A DNA stretch of 64,000 nt from Whalleya microplaca (taxonomy: Eukaryota; Ascomycota; Sordariomycetes; Xylariales; Xylariaceae): the NCBI GenBank assembly GCA_022497155.1, contig MU385745.1, forward strand, positions 248,001 through 312,000, written 5' to 3'. Positions 10,368-20,956 of this stretch are shown piece after piece. Position numbers and translations under genes: made by a program. The notes under the pieces are model-generated. The model was given only the letters and a program-made list of their open reading frames with translations, was not told the DNA's origin and did not search any database. Numbering within the stretch: the stretch's first letter is position 1; each line of letters begins with the position of its first letter.

Positions 10368-11372
10368 CTACACATGCTGCCCCAAGAACTTAAGCACAAC
10401 CTCGTACCCGCGCTTATACTCAGCCCGGACGCGCTCGTCCTCGAGGTCGGAGCGCGCGGCCATCCAGCCGTGGATCTGGTCGGCGAAGGTCTCGACGTGC
10501 TTGGGGCCCCGCAGGTTCTGCTCGAACTTGGCCACCTCGTCGGCCGGCTCGTCCTTGGACGCCAGCAGCGCGAGCGGGACGGCGATCTTGGACGCGTCGC
10601 CCGACTCCACCATCGCGGGGTGGCACTCCACGCCCGCCTTGAAGGGGTTGCTGGGGGAGGAGGTCACGAGGGAGACTACTTTTCCGCCCCAGCAGAACTG
10701 TGGTGGGGTTGGTGTTAGCTTTCGCCGGTGTAGAGAGGGAGAGAGGAGATAGGAAGAAGGGGAAAGGGGGAGGGGGGCAGATTATAAGTAGGTAAGGGGG
10801 AGGGGGAGAGGGAGGTAGGGATGCGTGGGTGCACTTACGCCGAGGATGGCCCACGATTTAATAGCGGGATACTTGGCGGACACGGCGGCGACGTAGTCGG
10901 GGACCTTGGCCGCGACGGAGGGCGGCGAGTTCTTCTGGAAGAAGGCGCCGAGGCTCTTCTGCTTCTCCTCGGTGTCGGGCGGGAACCACGAGAGCGGCGC
11001 CGGCTCGCCGACGAACCAGTCCGGGATGAAGACCTGGTACTGGTGCGCGTGGTCCGACGTCGAGAGGATGTCGGCGCCCTGCAGCGTCTGCGGGTAGAAG
11101 CCGAAGATGTCGAAGATCGTGATTATGCCCTTGGTCGCGTCCGGGGGACCCGTGACGTCTTGGGGGGGATGAGGTTAGTATATAAGTATATATATATATA
11201 TATGTAGGTAAACGCAAAGCTGTGGGAGAGGGAATGCAATAGGTGGAAACTTACAGGACTTGTATCCTCCCAGCTCCTCGTAGGTGCCCTTTGGCTCGTA
11301 GCCCTTGGAGACTACCGGGGGTACATTGCAGCAGGCCTCGGAGTGGCCGTGTTGAGCTGGCATGGTCGACAT
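10368..11372 (-). CDS. Dienelactone hydrolase family protein (AIM2-like alpha/beta hydrolase)
   Basis: Three exons encode 255 aa: 11255-11372, 10839-11158 and 10368-10697. Intron 1 (96 nt) has a GTAAGT donor and an AAG acceptor; intron 2 (141 nt) is GTAAGT...CAG. The join rebuilds YKSYVTGPPDATKGIITIFD and then the nucleophile elbow GFCWGG. Candidate triad residues are Cys in GFCWGG, Asp in ASKDEP and His in IHGWM, the arrangement of dienelactone hydrolases. Family members hydrolyse lactone or ester bonds, but the substrate of AIM2-type proteins is not established. Intron 2 splits exactly before the nucleophile motif. The frame stays open upstream from the chosen start to an ATG at 11612, giving an 80-residue Arg/Ser/Ala-rich extension that could be a targeting peptide or just 5' UTR. 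Confidence 0.88.
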
Positions 11373-13312
11373 TTTGGCAGTGTGCTTAGGAGTCAATTGC
11401 CTAAAGAGATCTTGGCTCTGTCTGGATTGGCAGTGAAGATTCTTGTGATTTACAATTAGGTGCGAAGTTGTTGTTGTTATTGAAGGGGCTGAAGTGGCGG
11501 GGTTGGAGAAAGAGGGAGGAGAGGATTGCGAATGGAGGCAAGAAGCAGTCGACGATGCAACGGCACCTGCAGCTGCTCTTCGGGACGCCGGGAGGTGCCT
11601 TGGCAGAGGCATGTATTACTACGAACTAAGCGATCTAGGTTCAATTGGAATTTACAATTACTATGTATAGTCAACTCTACTAACAGCGAATTCTCGGGTT
11701 AGACAACAATTACATCTACCCATTGGTCTACATATCTAGGTTGGTATTCGTTCTTCAGGAGAGATGGGATCCTATACTTAGTGAGGGGCAGCTCCAAGTC
11801 AATGATGTGAATTCATCTCAGGTGGCGGGGTAAACCCGTATGTCTGGCTATCAAGGTAGCCCAGTGATGTCATTGGTGACAGCTTAATACTATACGTATA
11901 CCCAGAATGTATTAGGTTAGCGCTTATTCGATGTACATAGTTCCAGTCATATTCTCTGCGTATTCCGTAGGACAATTAAGGGTTCTAGACAGCTTGGCAT
12001 TGGAAATTCAGTTGTCCCTTTCCGAGTATCATCTTTCACCTAGGTAACAAGGTAGACATCCTTTCTACGCGCCTGGTCCTTAGGTCTTAAAGTCAGAATC
12101 CCATATGTTATACTTATATTACAACCTGAGTGGTTCCAATCCTGTGATAGACATTATTTTTCTTGTATATCTTGCATTTGATGTACCGGAGAATTTAGTG
12201 TCCCCAAGGGACCTTGCCGCAACTGGAGAGAATATCATAGGTCCATAGGCGAAGGCCTGTTTCGCTTTTCTGCATTGGCTGATGTATAAATCATATTGTT
12301 TTATAGAATGGAATCTGCTAAGGAAGGACTGGCTAATGTATGCCTATGATAAAGACCGCTTTTGATGCAAGATACTCTCTTGCCAACCCTTCCCCCTAAT
12401 TAGATTTTACTTTTAACACCATATATGTCCTCAACATACGATCTGCCATTGAGTTTTCCATTAGAGAACTACGTATTGCTCTTTTGTGCCAAATATTGGA
12501 CCTAACCGGCGATATTCATCTTATTATCTTCCTCTGCCTCTTGCATTCGGTTGCTCACCCAGTCACTTGCCGACATATCACGAAGATACGCGAATGTAAC
12601 TTGAACCACTGTAACAGAAAATAGTTAGCGTCTGATAACTGTATCCATGTCTAGTGATCGTTCGGATTTTCATGTCATGTTTTCGTAGCTATTCAACTGC
12701 TATGTTGGTTCTTTCGATGTGTCACTTTTGAAAAGGGGCATTGCCATGACGATCACCTCGAGAACTGGGTAGGAATAGTGACATAATGCTTGGGACTCGC
12801 TTACTGAATTTCTCGTCCTCTAATTTGAGCTTAGAGACCGCTTCATTTTCGGAGACCCAGAACGTTGAGAATTTCATACGGTCAGTTTCCTCTGTCATCC
12901 GAGTCTCGTCGCGCTTGGTGCTATCTCGCGGTTGCGCTGCAACTGCTAATTGTCAGAATACCGTAGTAGAGCTGGATTCTTACAGCCTTGGGAATAGCTC
13001 TTATCAAATGAGAACTCAAGATATGATGAGGCGAAAGATTGAAACATAGTATGACATACTGCTGATATGTTAGTCTCGGATAAAGACAGCCGAATGTCAC
13101 AGGCAATGCAAAGAAGAGCCGCGCAGACTTCTTATACTTACCACCAGGTGTGATTTCTCCAAGCACCGGTAGCCGGATCTGGATCTGGTGACTGTCAATA
13201 TCCTGCTTAATGGGATGAAATCTTCCTAGGAAAAGTATATAAAACACCTGGAATTCAGGGTAGATTAGATTATCGACGTACTAGAAACCGCGTAGTTAGC
13301 GAAAGCTTTCCC
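11373..13312. other. Gene-free stretch of about 1.9 kb
   Basis: AT-rich sequence with many stops on both strands. ORFs at 12786-13049 and 12921-13247 overlap on opposite strands and show no domain. Part may be promoter of the hydrolase gene (right of 11373) and 3' flank of the Nudix gene. Nothing else is seen. Confidence 0.55.
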
Positions 13313-13380
13313 CTAGATGAAAACAGCCAATAGGGCACTGGGAGAGTAGTAGAGCACACGTCCGGCTACGGTCAGCGATG

Positions 13381-13926
13381 CTATCTAACGTACCATGCAC
13401 TAATCCCGATGCTTTCGTTGCTGAGACCCTCTGTAATCCCAGTAAATTTGTCTTCGATGCCGTACTTGATTTCTCTCCCATTCCCCTGGACTAACTTCGG
13501 GATCGTCGATCTTGACCCGAATCTCAGTCGCAGTGGCCGAACAGCAACTCCGGTCTCCTCGGTTGTCTCGCGCAGGGCCGCGTCGAGGAGTCCTTCGCTG
13601 AAGTCTTTCCGTCCTTTGGGTAGTTGATAAATGCCGATAACTTTATTGTATACGATTAGCACTTTGGGCCTTGGCGAGTCCGCCTCGTCGATGGTGACTG
13701 TCCCGCAGCTAATCAGGATCTCATCGGCTCGGTAGTAATAGCCTTCGTTTTGGATCTTCTCCCAGACCTTGTCATCGGTCCAATCGACAGGGTGATTTGG
13801 GTCATCCTTGGTCCATACATCGCGCCTTACCAATTCTTTAAACTTCCTGATCAGGATCGAGGCAACCTTAGATTCAGCTTTTACCGGCCGAGGCCAAATG
13901 GGCTTTTCGTACGTTCCGTTGGCCAT
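13381..13926 (-). CDS. Nudix hydrolase, C-terminal end uncertain or truncated
   Basis: The ORF starts with ATG at 13926 (MANGTYEKPIW). It contains a perfect Nudix box near residues 122-144, following G-x5-E-x7-RE-x2-EE-x-G, with core LLDAALRETTEETG. Upstream is the usual leader (KVLIVYNKVIGIYQLPKG). Nudix enzymes hydrolyse nucleoside diphosphates linked to another moiety; the substrate cannot be told from sequence. Read straight, the ORF ends soon after NESIGIS. Alternatively an intron at 13338-13393 (GTACGT, CTGAC, CCCAG) leads to a short exon ending at TAG 13313. Either version lacks the C-terminal region of about 40-60 residues usual for fungal relatives, so the gene may be truncated. Confidence 0.7.
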   Translation of the reverse strand: MANGTYEKPIWPRPVKAESKVASILIRKFKELVRRDVWTKDDPNHPVDWTDDKVWEKIQNEGYYYRADEILISCGTVTIDEADSPRPKVLIVYNKVIGIYQLPKGRKDFSEGLLDAALRETTEETGVAVRPLRLRFGSRSTIPKLVQGNGREIKYGIEDKFTGITEGLSNESIGISAWYVR

Positions 13927-16865
13927 CTGAAGTTTCTGCAATGAAACCTTTGGTGGCCTATGTGACTGATCAGTTTCAATACACCGTCCGCTTCGTGGGA
14001 TTTCGTTTCATAGAAGCAATCTGCAGCTTTACTTTGGGCCTAAGTTCCTGACAATTGCAACATCAACCGCTTACTCTGCTGGGTCAACCCCCAACAGCTC
14101 GAAAACGGTAGCTTATCAAGACAATTGGCCACAATGGCGCTGGTTCGCGCCCCGAGAGGCATTTTCATAGTCCCGGCTTTAGTGCAGTGTCGTTGACTAC
14201 TCTGTTAACTCCTAGCCTGCTTTCTCTTTCAATCCCTTGGTGCAATGTCAGACTGGGTTGCCCCACGGCTTCGTATCGCACTCTTCTGCAAGTTTGTTAG
14301 AAATTGGATATATCACATCGTGTTTCGTGGGGCACAGCAGAACGGTTTCACTGACTGACGTTGGTAACCTCCTGGCTGGCTCTAACAAGCCCAACTCATT
14401 GGTGACCGACGACTTGGGACAAACTCACGACTTCATTCGCGGATATTCAAGCGGATCAGGCCTCATGATTGGGTACGTTCGCACATCGATTCATACTACC
14501 TCTTTGTCAAGGAAGATCCGTGCTACATTCACTATGCAAGATTCTCTCATGGCCAATGGAGACATGCTCTCTTTGTCAGTAGAATCTGTGACTTCCGCTC
14601 GGCACGTAGGGCTGGCGGCGTACTCCGCGGGGGGTACTGATCTCATCGCTCATCGGTGCTCCAGGTAAAGCAACGACAGAATGTCACCCGGAATTTCTTC
14701 GTCCATCAATCTCGTTTCACACCCAAATCTAGCTTGGCCCTAGTGTACGGAGAGGGGTGCTTGCGTAGGCTGCCTTCCAAGTTTCCCGGAACCGTGCTCG
14801 TTAAGGGTTGACTGGCCTTGAGATAAGGGTTGTTGACCGCCTCCTATGGGCATTAGATGTCGGTAATCGCATCGCCAGTTGCACAAGGTGAGAGTGATCA
14901 TGTACTGGAACGTCGGCGGGTGGGTGGCCACAATACAACGCAAACACCGGGTTAGCAACGCTGGGCTCGGGATCCCGGTTTCCAGACTTCTAGTCTACTG
15001 CTGTGCAAGGTAGAACGTGTTGCTTTGCAATCAACATTCTAGCCCGGCTTGTTTATATGAGCCAGTCCATTTACCAGTGTCCCTATTATCGGAACATCGT
15101 CATCTTAGCTTGCCCAAGAATGATTCCGCCGAAAGATCGAATCGTGCCATACTTCCTGATATCTCAATTCCCAACCCCCTTTAGGCAAAGTGCAAATGAC
15201 CACGACCACAACAGATCTGGTTTCCACTGCATAAGCTGTGTACCTTTATATGCACACTGGCAGCCCCCAAAAGTGCCATCCTTGCACGTGAAACCTACCA
15301 GACACTAGATATTGGTAATGGGTGCCTCATTCCATCTGGGGGAATGACAGCATTGCAATTCCATTTTTTGAATCCATACATGGTGTACTTTTGCTCTGCG
15401 CTGTTGGCCTTTTGTCTTGTCAGTCTCCAGACACTCTACATAGCCATGCAAGGGCGGCGAGGGCGGGATCCAATCCCTTCAATGCTTGTCGGACGGAGCT
15501 AGGTCCGTTGCCAAGCAGTCGCAGCGAACAAACACTTCAACAATATCCTCCAAGCGTGTCTAGCCTATCGCACCCTCAGAACATCTGATTCTGCTGCTTC
15601 ATATGCAGGACAAAGTAATCGGCCTGCAAAACAACCGGCTAGAGCAGTTCTGGTGGGTTCTGGAGGTGCCACAGCGTCATCCTGTTACTTTTGGCCCATC
15701 ATCATTTCTGCTCGTGATGTGATAGAGGGTAGCCGGCGCCAGTCTAAGAGCTTTCCCTGGTCGTTGCCGTGGCTGCCCTGGCTCCAACAACGGCCGCCTT
15801 TTGCAATGGCGTGACGATGTAATGCCGAGTTCCCGTGTACGGGATTTCAGATGCACATGCTGACGTTTCTCACATTCTGTCGTCATTCACTTGGATGAGT
15901 TGCTGGCCGCGGAAGAGGTTCCTAGTGGTGCAGGTTGGGCTTTGTCGGTGAGATAGGCAACTTTCAGGCTCCGTGAAGTCGCGATTACTTGGAATCCTTG
16001 CATCTGCCGAGCCGAGCACTACCTGGAGAGATCTCTGGGGTTTGTTGGTTCCGGGCTAGCGAGTAGACTCGATGTGCCGTGGCTTACAGGTTGAAACGCA
16101 GGTAAGGGATAACGACAGCTAGCTTTGGTGGATCGATCCCGGTTGCAAGTGTCGAAAGATGTACCCCAATTTTCTTATTCCTTTACGTGCATACCTCAAT
16201 ATTTATTGCATCGCCTGATTACCTATTCAGTGTCACAACTATGTACAGAAATTACTCCCAATGCGTTTAGCTATGTCCCGTCCTGTCCCTTCCAATTATC
16301 ACGTACTTGGGAATAACCCTTTAGTACTTCTTAAAAACACCAGTCCCTCACCTGAACCATCTCCAGTAGACGAAGTTGTGTTTATAATTATTTTCATATG
16401 ACTATACTTAATGCTGACGCTTATCTGCATGTCTTCATGTGCTCGCTTCAGAAAGAACACATCCTGTTTAGTTTATATTTTGTGTCGGGAACATCTCAAC
16501 TATAAATAACGAGTGTTCATTTACATGTTCTGTATAGTCGTTTATGACTATCTCGGAACAACCTTACTATCCAGTCTTCTCAATTCTAGCTGTTCAATGG
16601 ATATGAGCGTGCTGATTTTCTTCTGACGTGCTTCCCAAGTTCGATAATGTATTACATACGAAGTGCAGTGCAGGGCTTTTCCAACGTCTGCGCTGCATTA
16701 TCTACTGCTTGCACATGGCTACCAGCTGGTAAGTCGGTGGATGTTTGATTGGTTGGAGGACTTGGGTGGGTGGTAATGAGATCCGCAAGATGAAGGCAGC
16801 CTCGCTGACAATCTGCTCAATTTCCTCGCGTCCTGGTTGTTAATCTATATTATGATACTGTTGCA
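13927..16865. other. Gene-free stretch of about 2.9 kb
   Basis: No convincing gene. The longest ORF (14237-14668) begins at a TTG and has no recognisable composition or domain. No tandem repeat or inverted repeat stood out. It might contain worn transposon sequence, but I see no protein signature of one. Confidence 0.5.
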
Positions 16866-19000
16866 ATGCGATTGATAAATGCGGATAACTATGAGATACG
16901 CGAGTTCCAGGGTAGGTACATCTCAAGGTATGCAATCCTCTCGCACACCTGGGGTAACCTTGCAAGACATGCAAGCCAGCAGGCATATGGAGAAACAAGG
17001 TTACAGGAAGATCGTTCTCACTTGCGATCAGGCGAGACGAGATGGCTTGGAATGGGCCTGGATCGACACATGCTGCATCGACAAGTCAAGCAGTGCTGAG
17101 CTTAGTGAAGCTATCAACTCAATGTATCATTGGTATGAACAAGCTGATGTTTGTTACACTTATCTTTCGGATGTGCAAGGTGCTGAGGTAAGTATAATAT
17201 AATTCTACAATATGGGAGAATTAAAAAGGAAGTATACTGAGATTATCGATTCTTAGTTTCCGCGTACACGATACGTGGATGGTACTATTGATACATGGCG
17301 AGTATCCAGATGGTTTGCCCGAGCCTGGAGTATGTATTCAGTAACCATATGTTTCTTACTTTGGTTCCCTTGGGAGCTTGGTCTATCTATGTGGAATGCT
17401 TTTGCAGTTAACGCTTCCGAAGACATGTCTTGAATTACCCGAAACTATCTAGTAAAAGGTACTTACTAACTCCGGATTGTATATAGCTTTGCAGGAACTA
17501 ATTGCACCTCAGCAAGTGGCCTTCTACGACCGCGAGTGGAAGCTAGTGGGTAATCGTGATGTGGCTCGAATTGCGAGACGCATTTCGAGTGTTACTGGCA
17601 TCCCTCCGCGTTTGATCCAAGGGGCTGAGTCACTGTCTGAATACAGCGTCGCTCAAAAGATGTCCTGGGCAGCTCATAGATCATGTACAAGGCCTGAAGA
17701 CTTAGCCTATTCTCTGCTGGGGCTTTTCGACATCAACATGCCTCTCTTGTATGGTGAAGGTGATAAAGCTTTCGTAAGGCTACAGGAAGAGATTTTCAGG
17801 CAGACCGATGACCATTCGCTATTGTGCTGGACGGTTCCAAGATCTAGCTCGAGAGCTTGGACGTTGGAAAGTGTGTTTGCTAAGTCTCCTGAAGATTTTG
17901 CAGGATCAGGAGCCATCAGGGGCAACCTTTATGACTCTGGCTCACCGTCCGCCATGACTAATAGGGGTCTCCAGATTCGGGTTCAACTCTCTGAAAGACG
18001 CTACACGAACCTGGGGTCTCATCTTTACCATGGGAACGCCGGCTGTTCTATATTCGATGCTGCGCTCAATGCAGCACAGTGTAACTCTAAAGGAATCTGT
18101 ATGAACTGGGTTTCAATCATACTGATTCGGACACCTCAGATTACTCAACGACATTCTCAGTCAGTCAACCGGTATGCAAGATTGGTCACACCCACGTTGG
18201 GCCTTTCAAGCTTGGATGAGTATCTCCCGAAGACAATGGGTCATGGCGAACTCATATATATACATAACCTCCTCCTCGGCTGGGAAAAGCAGCGGTTCGG
18301 GTTGGGAGGCATCCATCTCCAGAACCTCCCAATATCGAGATTACTATTCCCCTTGGTTCAATCTGGTTCTCTTGACAACATTAGGAGCTGCGATTATAGT
18401 GTCAGAAGTGTGTTATATCCAGGCCTAGATGACGAGATATACGACTTCGTCCACCAACACGAACTTCTAAATCCAACAAACGAAATGACCTGGTCTCCAC
18501 TCTATGGCTGCATACAATTTGGACCTGGAGTTCAGACCTCATCCTTATTGCCTCACTTTGTAGTCTTCGGTGTGGAATTATCTAGACAAAAACAATATTT
18601 ATTCGACATCATCGTTGCATGGGACAAGCAACACATCCATTTTGGGCTCCACCAAGGCAAGTTTTCTTTAGTTGATATCCCTGGGGATGTTTCTCAGCCT
18701 CAGTTACTGCGAGACAAATTATTGGATCCGTCCCACACTTCTACTCATGAAGGAGACTGCTGGGCAATGTATGGAGAGATAGCAAGAGTAAATTCTCGGA
18801 TTGGAGACTGTGATATTGAGCTCAAATTAGTGAGAGAAGATCCTGACACGAACGAAGGGGAAGCAGCGGGAAATCGGCTACACTTCCTCATTGTTGCCTC
18901 GTTTCCCCTTTCACAAATCGAAGATGAAAATCAAGACGAAGAAAAGCATGAGACGGAGAATGAAAAGAAGCATTGTAGTGAGGTCCTCCCAATACTCTAG
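16866..19000 (+). pseudogene. HET-domain (heterokaryon incompatibility) gene with a frameshift
   Basis: Three exons: 16866-17187, 17257-17329 and 17487-19000. Introns are GTAAGT...TAG (69 nt) and GTATGT...TTACTAAC...TAG (157 nt, textbook branch site). The N-terminus reads MRLINADNYEIREF and then RYAILSHTWG, the classic HET start. Directly after TWG the frame shifts near 16951-16956, and the domain resumes in the next frame as VTLQDMQ...WIDTCCIDKSSSAELSEAIN. The two introns rebuild RWFARAW-TLQELIAPQ, and exon 3 adds the HET stretch PEDLAYSLLGLFDINMPLLYGEGDKAF. The variable C-terminal half has no known domain. HET proteins trigger fungal cell death after fusion of incompatible strains. The break looks like a net loss of about 8 or 11 nt, so the copy is probably inactive in this genome. 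Confidence 0.85.
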
Positions 19001-19197
19001 AATACGCCTGGAGGATGTCATATTTACCTTGGTACTTGCTGTATTGAATCTTGGATATTTTTACAATTATATCCTGGATTTGAGAAATGCAGCTGCAACT
19101 TGGGTACTGTAGCCCGTGACCCCTGTCGTCTCATGAACGAGAGGGCAACAATATCATATTTCGCGTACTTGATCAACTTTCATTCGTAAAAAGCAAT

Positions 19198-19199
<2 letters not shown>

Positions 19200-19237
<38 letters not shown>
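19200..19237. repeat. (TA)n microsatellite, about 19 units
   Basis: An uninterrupted TA run just downstream of the isovaleryl-CoA dehydrogenase stop codon, between the convergent HET and IVD genes. Confidence 0.92.
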
Positions 19238-19241
<4 letters not shown>

Positions 19242-19277
19242 AAACGCCGGCTTAAATGCATCGCCCAAACCAGCTAA

Positions 19278-20654
19278 TCATGCACTGAGATGAGCATACT
19301 CTTTGTTAAATGCCCTTCCGATGACCATGCGACGGATCTCTGACGTTCCTGCACCTATCTCGTACAATTTGGCACTGGGATTAATTAGCAAAGATTAGCA
19401 AAGTGATCGTAAGAAATAAGACGTGAGTACTCACTCTCTCAATAGTCTCGAAGCAGGCATCTCTTCGACATAGCCCATACCACCAAGTAATTGAATGCAA
19501 TCTAGGGAGCATTCCGTCGCACGTTCTGCAGCGTAAAGAATAGCGCCTGCACAGTCCTGTGTCCTGATCTCTCCATTTTCATCAACCGTCTTGGCTGTGG
19601 CGAAGGTGTAGGCTCTGGACGCCTGGAGTTTGGTGTACATGTCTGCAAGCTTGCCCTGCACAAACTGATTGTGCGCAATAGGAGCACCAAACTGCTTCCT
19701 CTGGTGCGTAAACGGTAGCGCGACATCCAGAGCGGCTTGCATGATACCGAGAGGTCCAGCACTGAGAACTAACCGCTCGAGATCCAGTCCCTCCATGAGT
19801 ACCCTCACGCCCCCGTTTACTTTGCCCAGCACGTTCTCCTCTGGGACGAAGACCCCATCGAACACCAATTCCCCGGTGTTGCTTCCTCGCATGCCCATCT
19901 TGTCGAGCTTCCTGGCACAGCTGAAGCCCTTGTATTCCTTCTGTACGAGGAAAGCCGTGATGCCTTTCGACGCTTTGTCCGGCTCCGTCTTCGCATACAC
20001 AACGACCACATCCGCATCCGGACCATTCGTGATCCACATCTTCGTGCCATTGAGGACGTATCCCCCATCCACCTTCTTCGCGGTGGTGCGCATGCTGACG
20101 ACATCACTCCCGGCACCCGACTCCGACATGGCGAGCGCACCCACCTTCGTGCCCGCGATCAACCCAGGCAGGAACTTCTGTTTCTGTGCAGGACTCCCGT
20201 TGAGCTGCAGCTGGTTGACGCAGAGCTGCGAGTGCGCCGCATAGCTAAGCCCGATGCTGCCGCTGGCACGCGAGATCTCCTCCATGACCACGCAATGGGC
20301 CTGGTATCCCAGGGCGAGCCCCCCGACTTCCTCGTCCGCGGTCATGCCCAGGAACCCGGCCTCGCCTAGCTTCGGCCACATGTCGCTCGGGAAGGCATTG
20401 CTTTTATCGGTGTAAGCGGCCACCTCCTCGGTGATCTCGCGGCGTGTGAATTCTTGCACACGCTCGCGCAGCTCCTCTAGATCAGCACCGGAAGGTGGCG
20501 AGAAACCCTGCGGATGCTTCGACGATGCATAATGCCGGATATGAGATGAGCTTAAAACGGGAGGAATTTGGGCTTGATATTTGGCTCTTGTGGCTGGTGA
20601 GATTATATGCCGGGCCGGGCCAGCTAGTGTCCTGAGTGCTTTAATACTTGCCAT
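19278..20654 (-). CDS. ivdA: Isovaleryl-CoA dehydrogenase, mitochondrial
   Basis: Exon 1 (19435-20654) and exon 2 (19278-19374) flank a 60-nt intron (GTGAGT...CAG) and encode 438 aa. The N-terminus is a basic, Ser/Ala-rich mitochondrial presequence ending near the HYASS stretch. Acyl-CoA dehydrogenase motifs are clear: [30 protein letters not shown] and [12 protein letters not shown]. The Glu in [10 protein letters not shown] sits where isovaleryl-CoA dehydrogenases carry their catalytic base, which supports IVD over short-chain relatives. The C-terminus [20 protein letters not shown]...YAHLSA is typical. The enzyme oxidises isovaleryl-CoA to 3-methylcrotonyl-CoA in leucine breakdown and passes electrons to ETF. 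An ATG five codons upstream (20669) has a poorer context. It is divergent from the carboxylase gene that takes the next step. Confidence 0.94.
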
Positions 20655-20956
20655 TGTGGCTTCTATCATAAATCACAAGATGAAAACTTATATGTCTAGT
20701 AAACAAATGAAGAAAACGTTAATAGGTCACATAATGTTTGACAATGGTTGCTATTGGCGTTGCTCGGTCCCAGACGAAAGAGGGAGTATGCGGTCATCCT
20801 CGGCATAGCAGATAGCGGCTATCGCCGGCGTATTTCTATCCCTGTCTGGGATCCAAACGTCAGCTGCCTCCTTCACTATCTCAACTCACCTCATGTAGCT
20901 CTACTCTAAGAAACGAGCTGCTACAGCAGTAGTAAGTTTCCCATAATACCCCCAAA
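20655..20956. promoter_or_regulatory. Shared divergent promoter of IVD and MCC beta
   Basis: About 300 bp separate the two start codons. The two genes act in consecutive steps, so this interval probably co-regulates them. It contains a CGG-N6-CCG inverted triplet, listed separately. No TATA box is obvious on either side. Confidence 0.7.
20816..20827. promoter_or_regulatory. CGG-N6-CCG inverted repeat, possible Zn2Cys6 regulator site
   Basis: The sequence CGGCTATCGCCG has inverted CGG triplets with a 6-bp spacer, a geometry used by some fungal binuclear-cluster regulators. It lies near the middle of the shared promoter, 140-160 bp from both start codons. A single such site can occur by chance; function is inference. 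Confidence 0.35.

Noticed and set aside
14237..14668. 143-codon plus-strand ORF
   Set aside because: Begins at TTG, no domain, no signal of coding composition, no neighbours.
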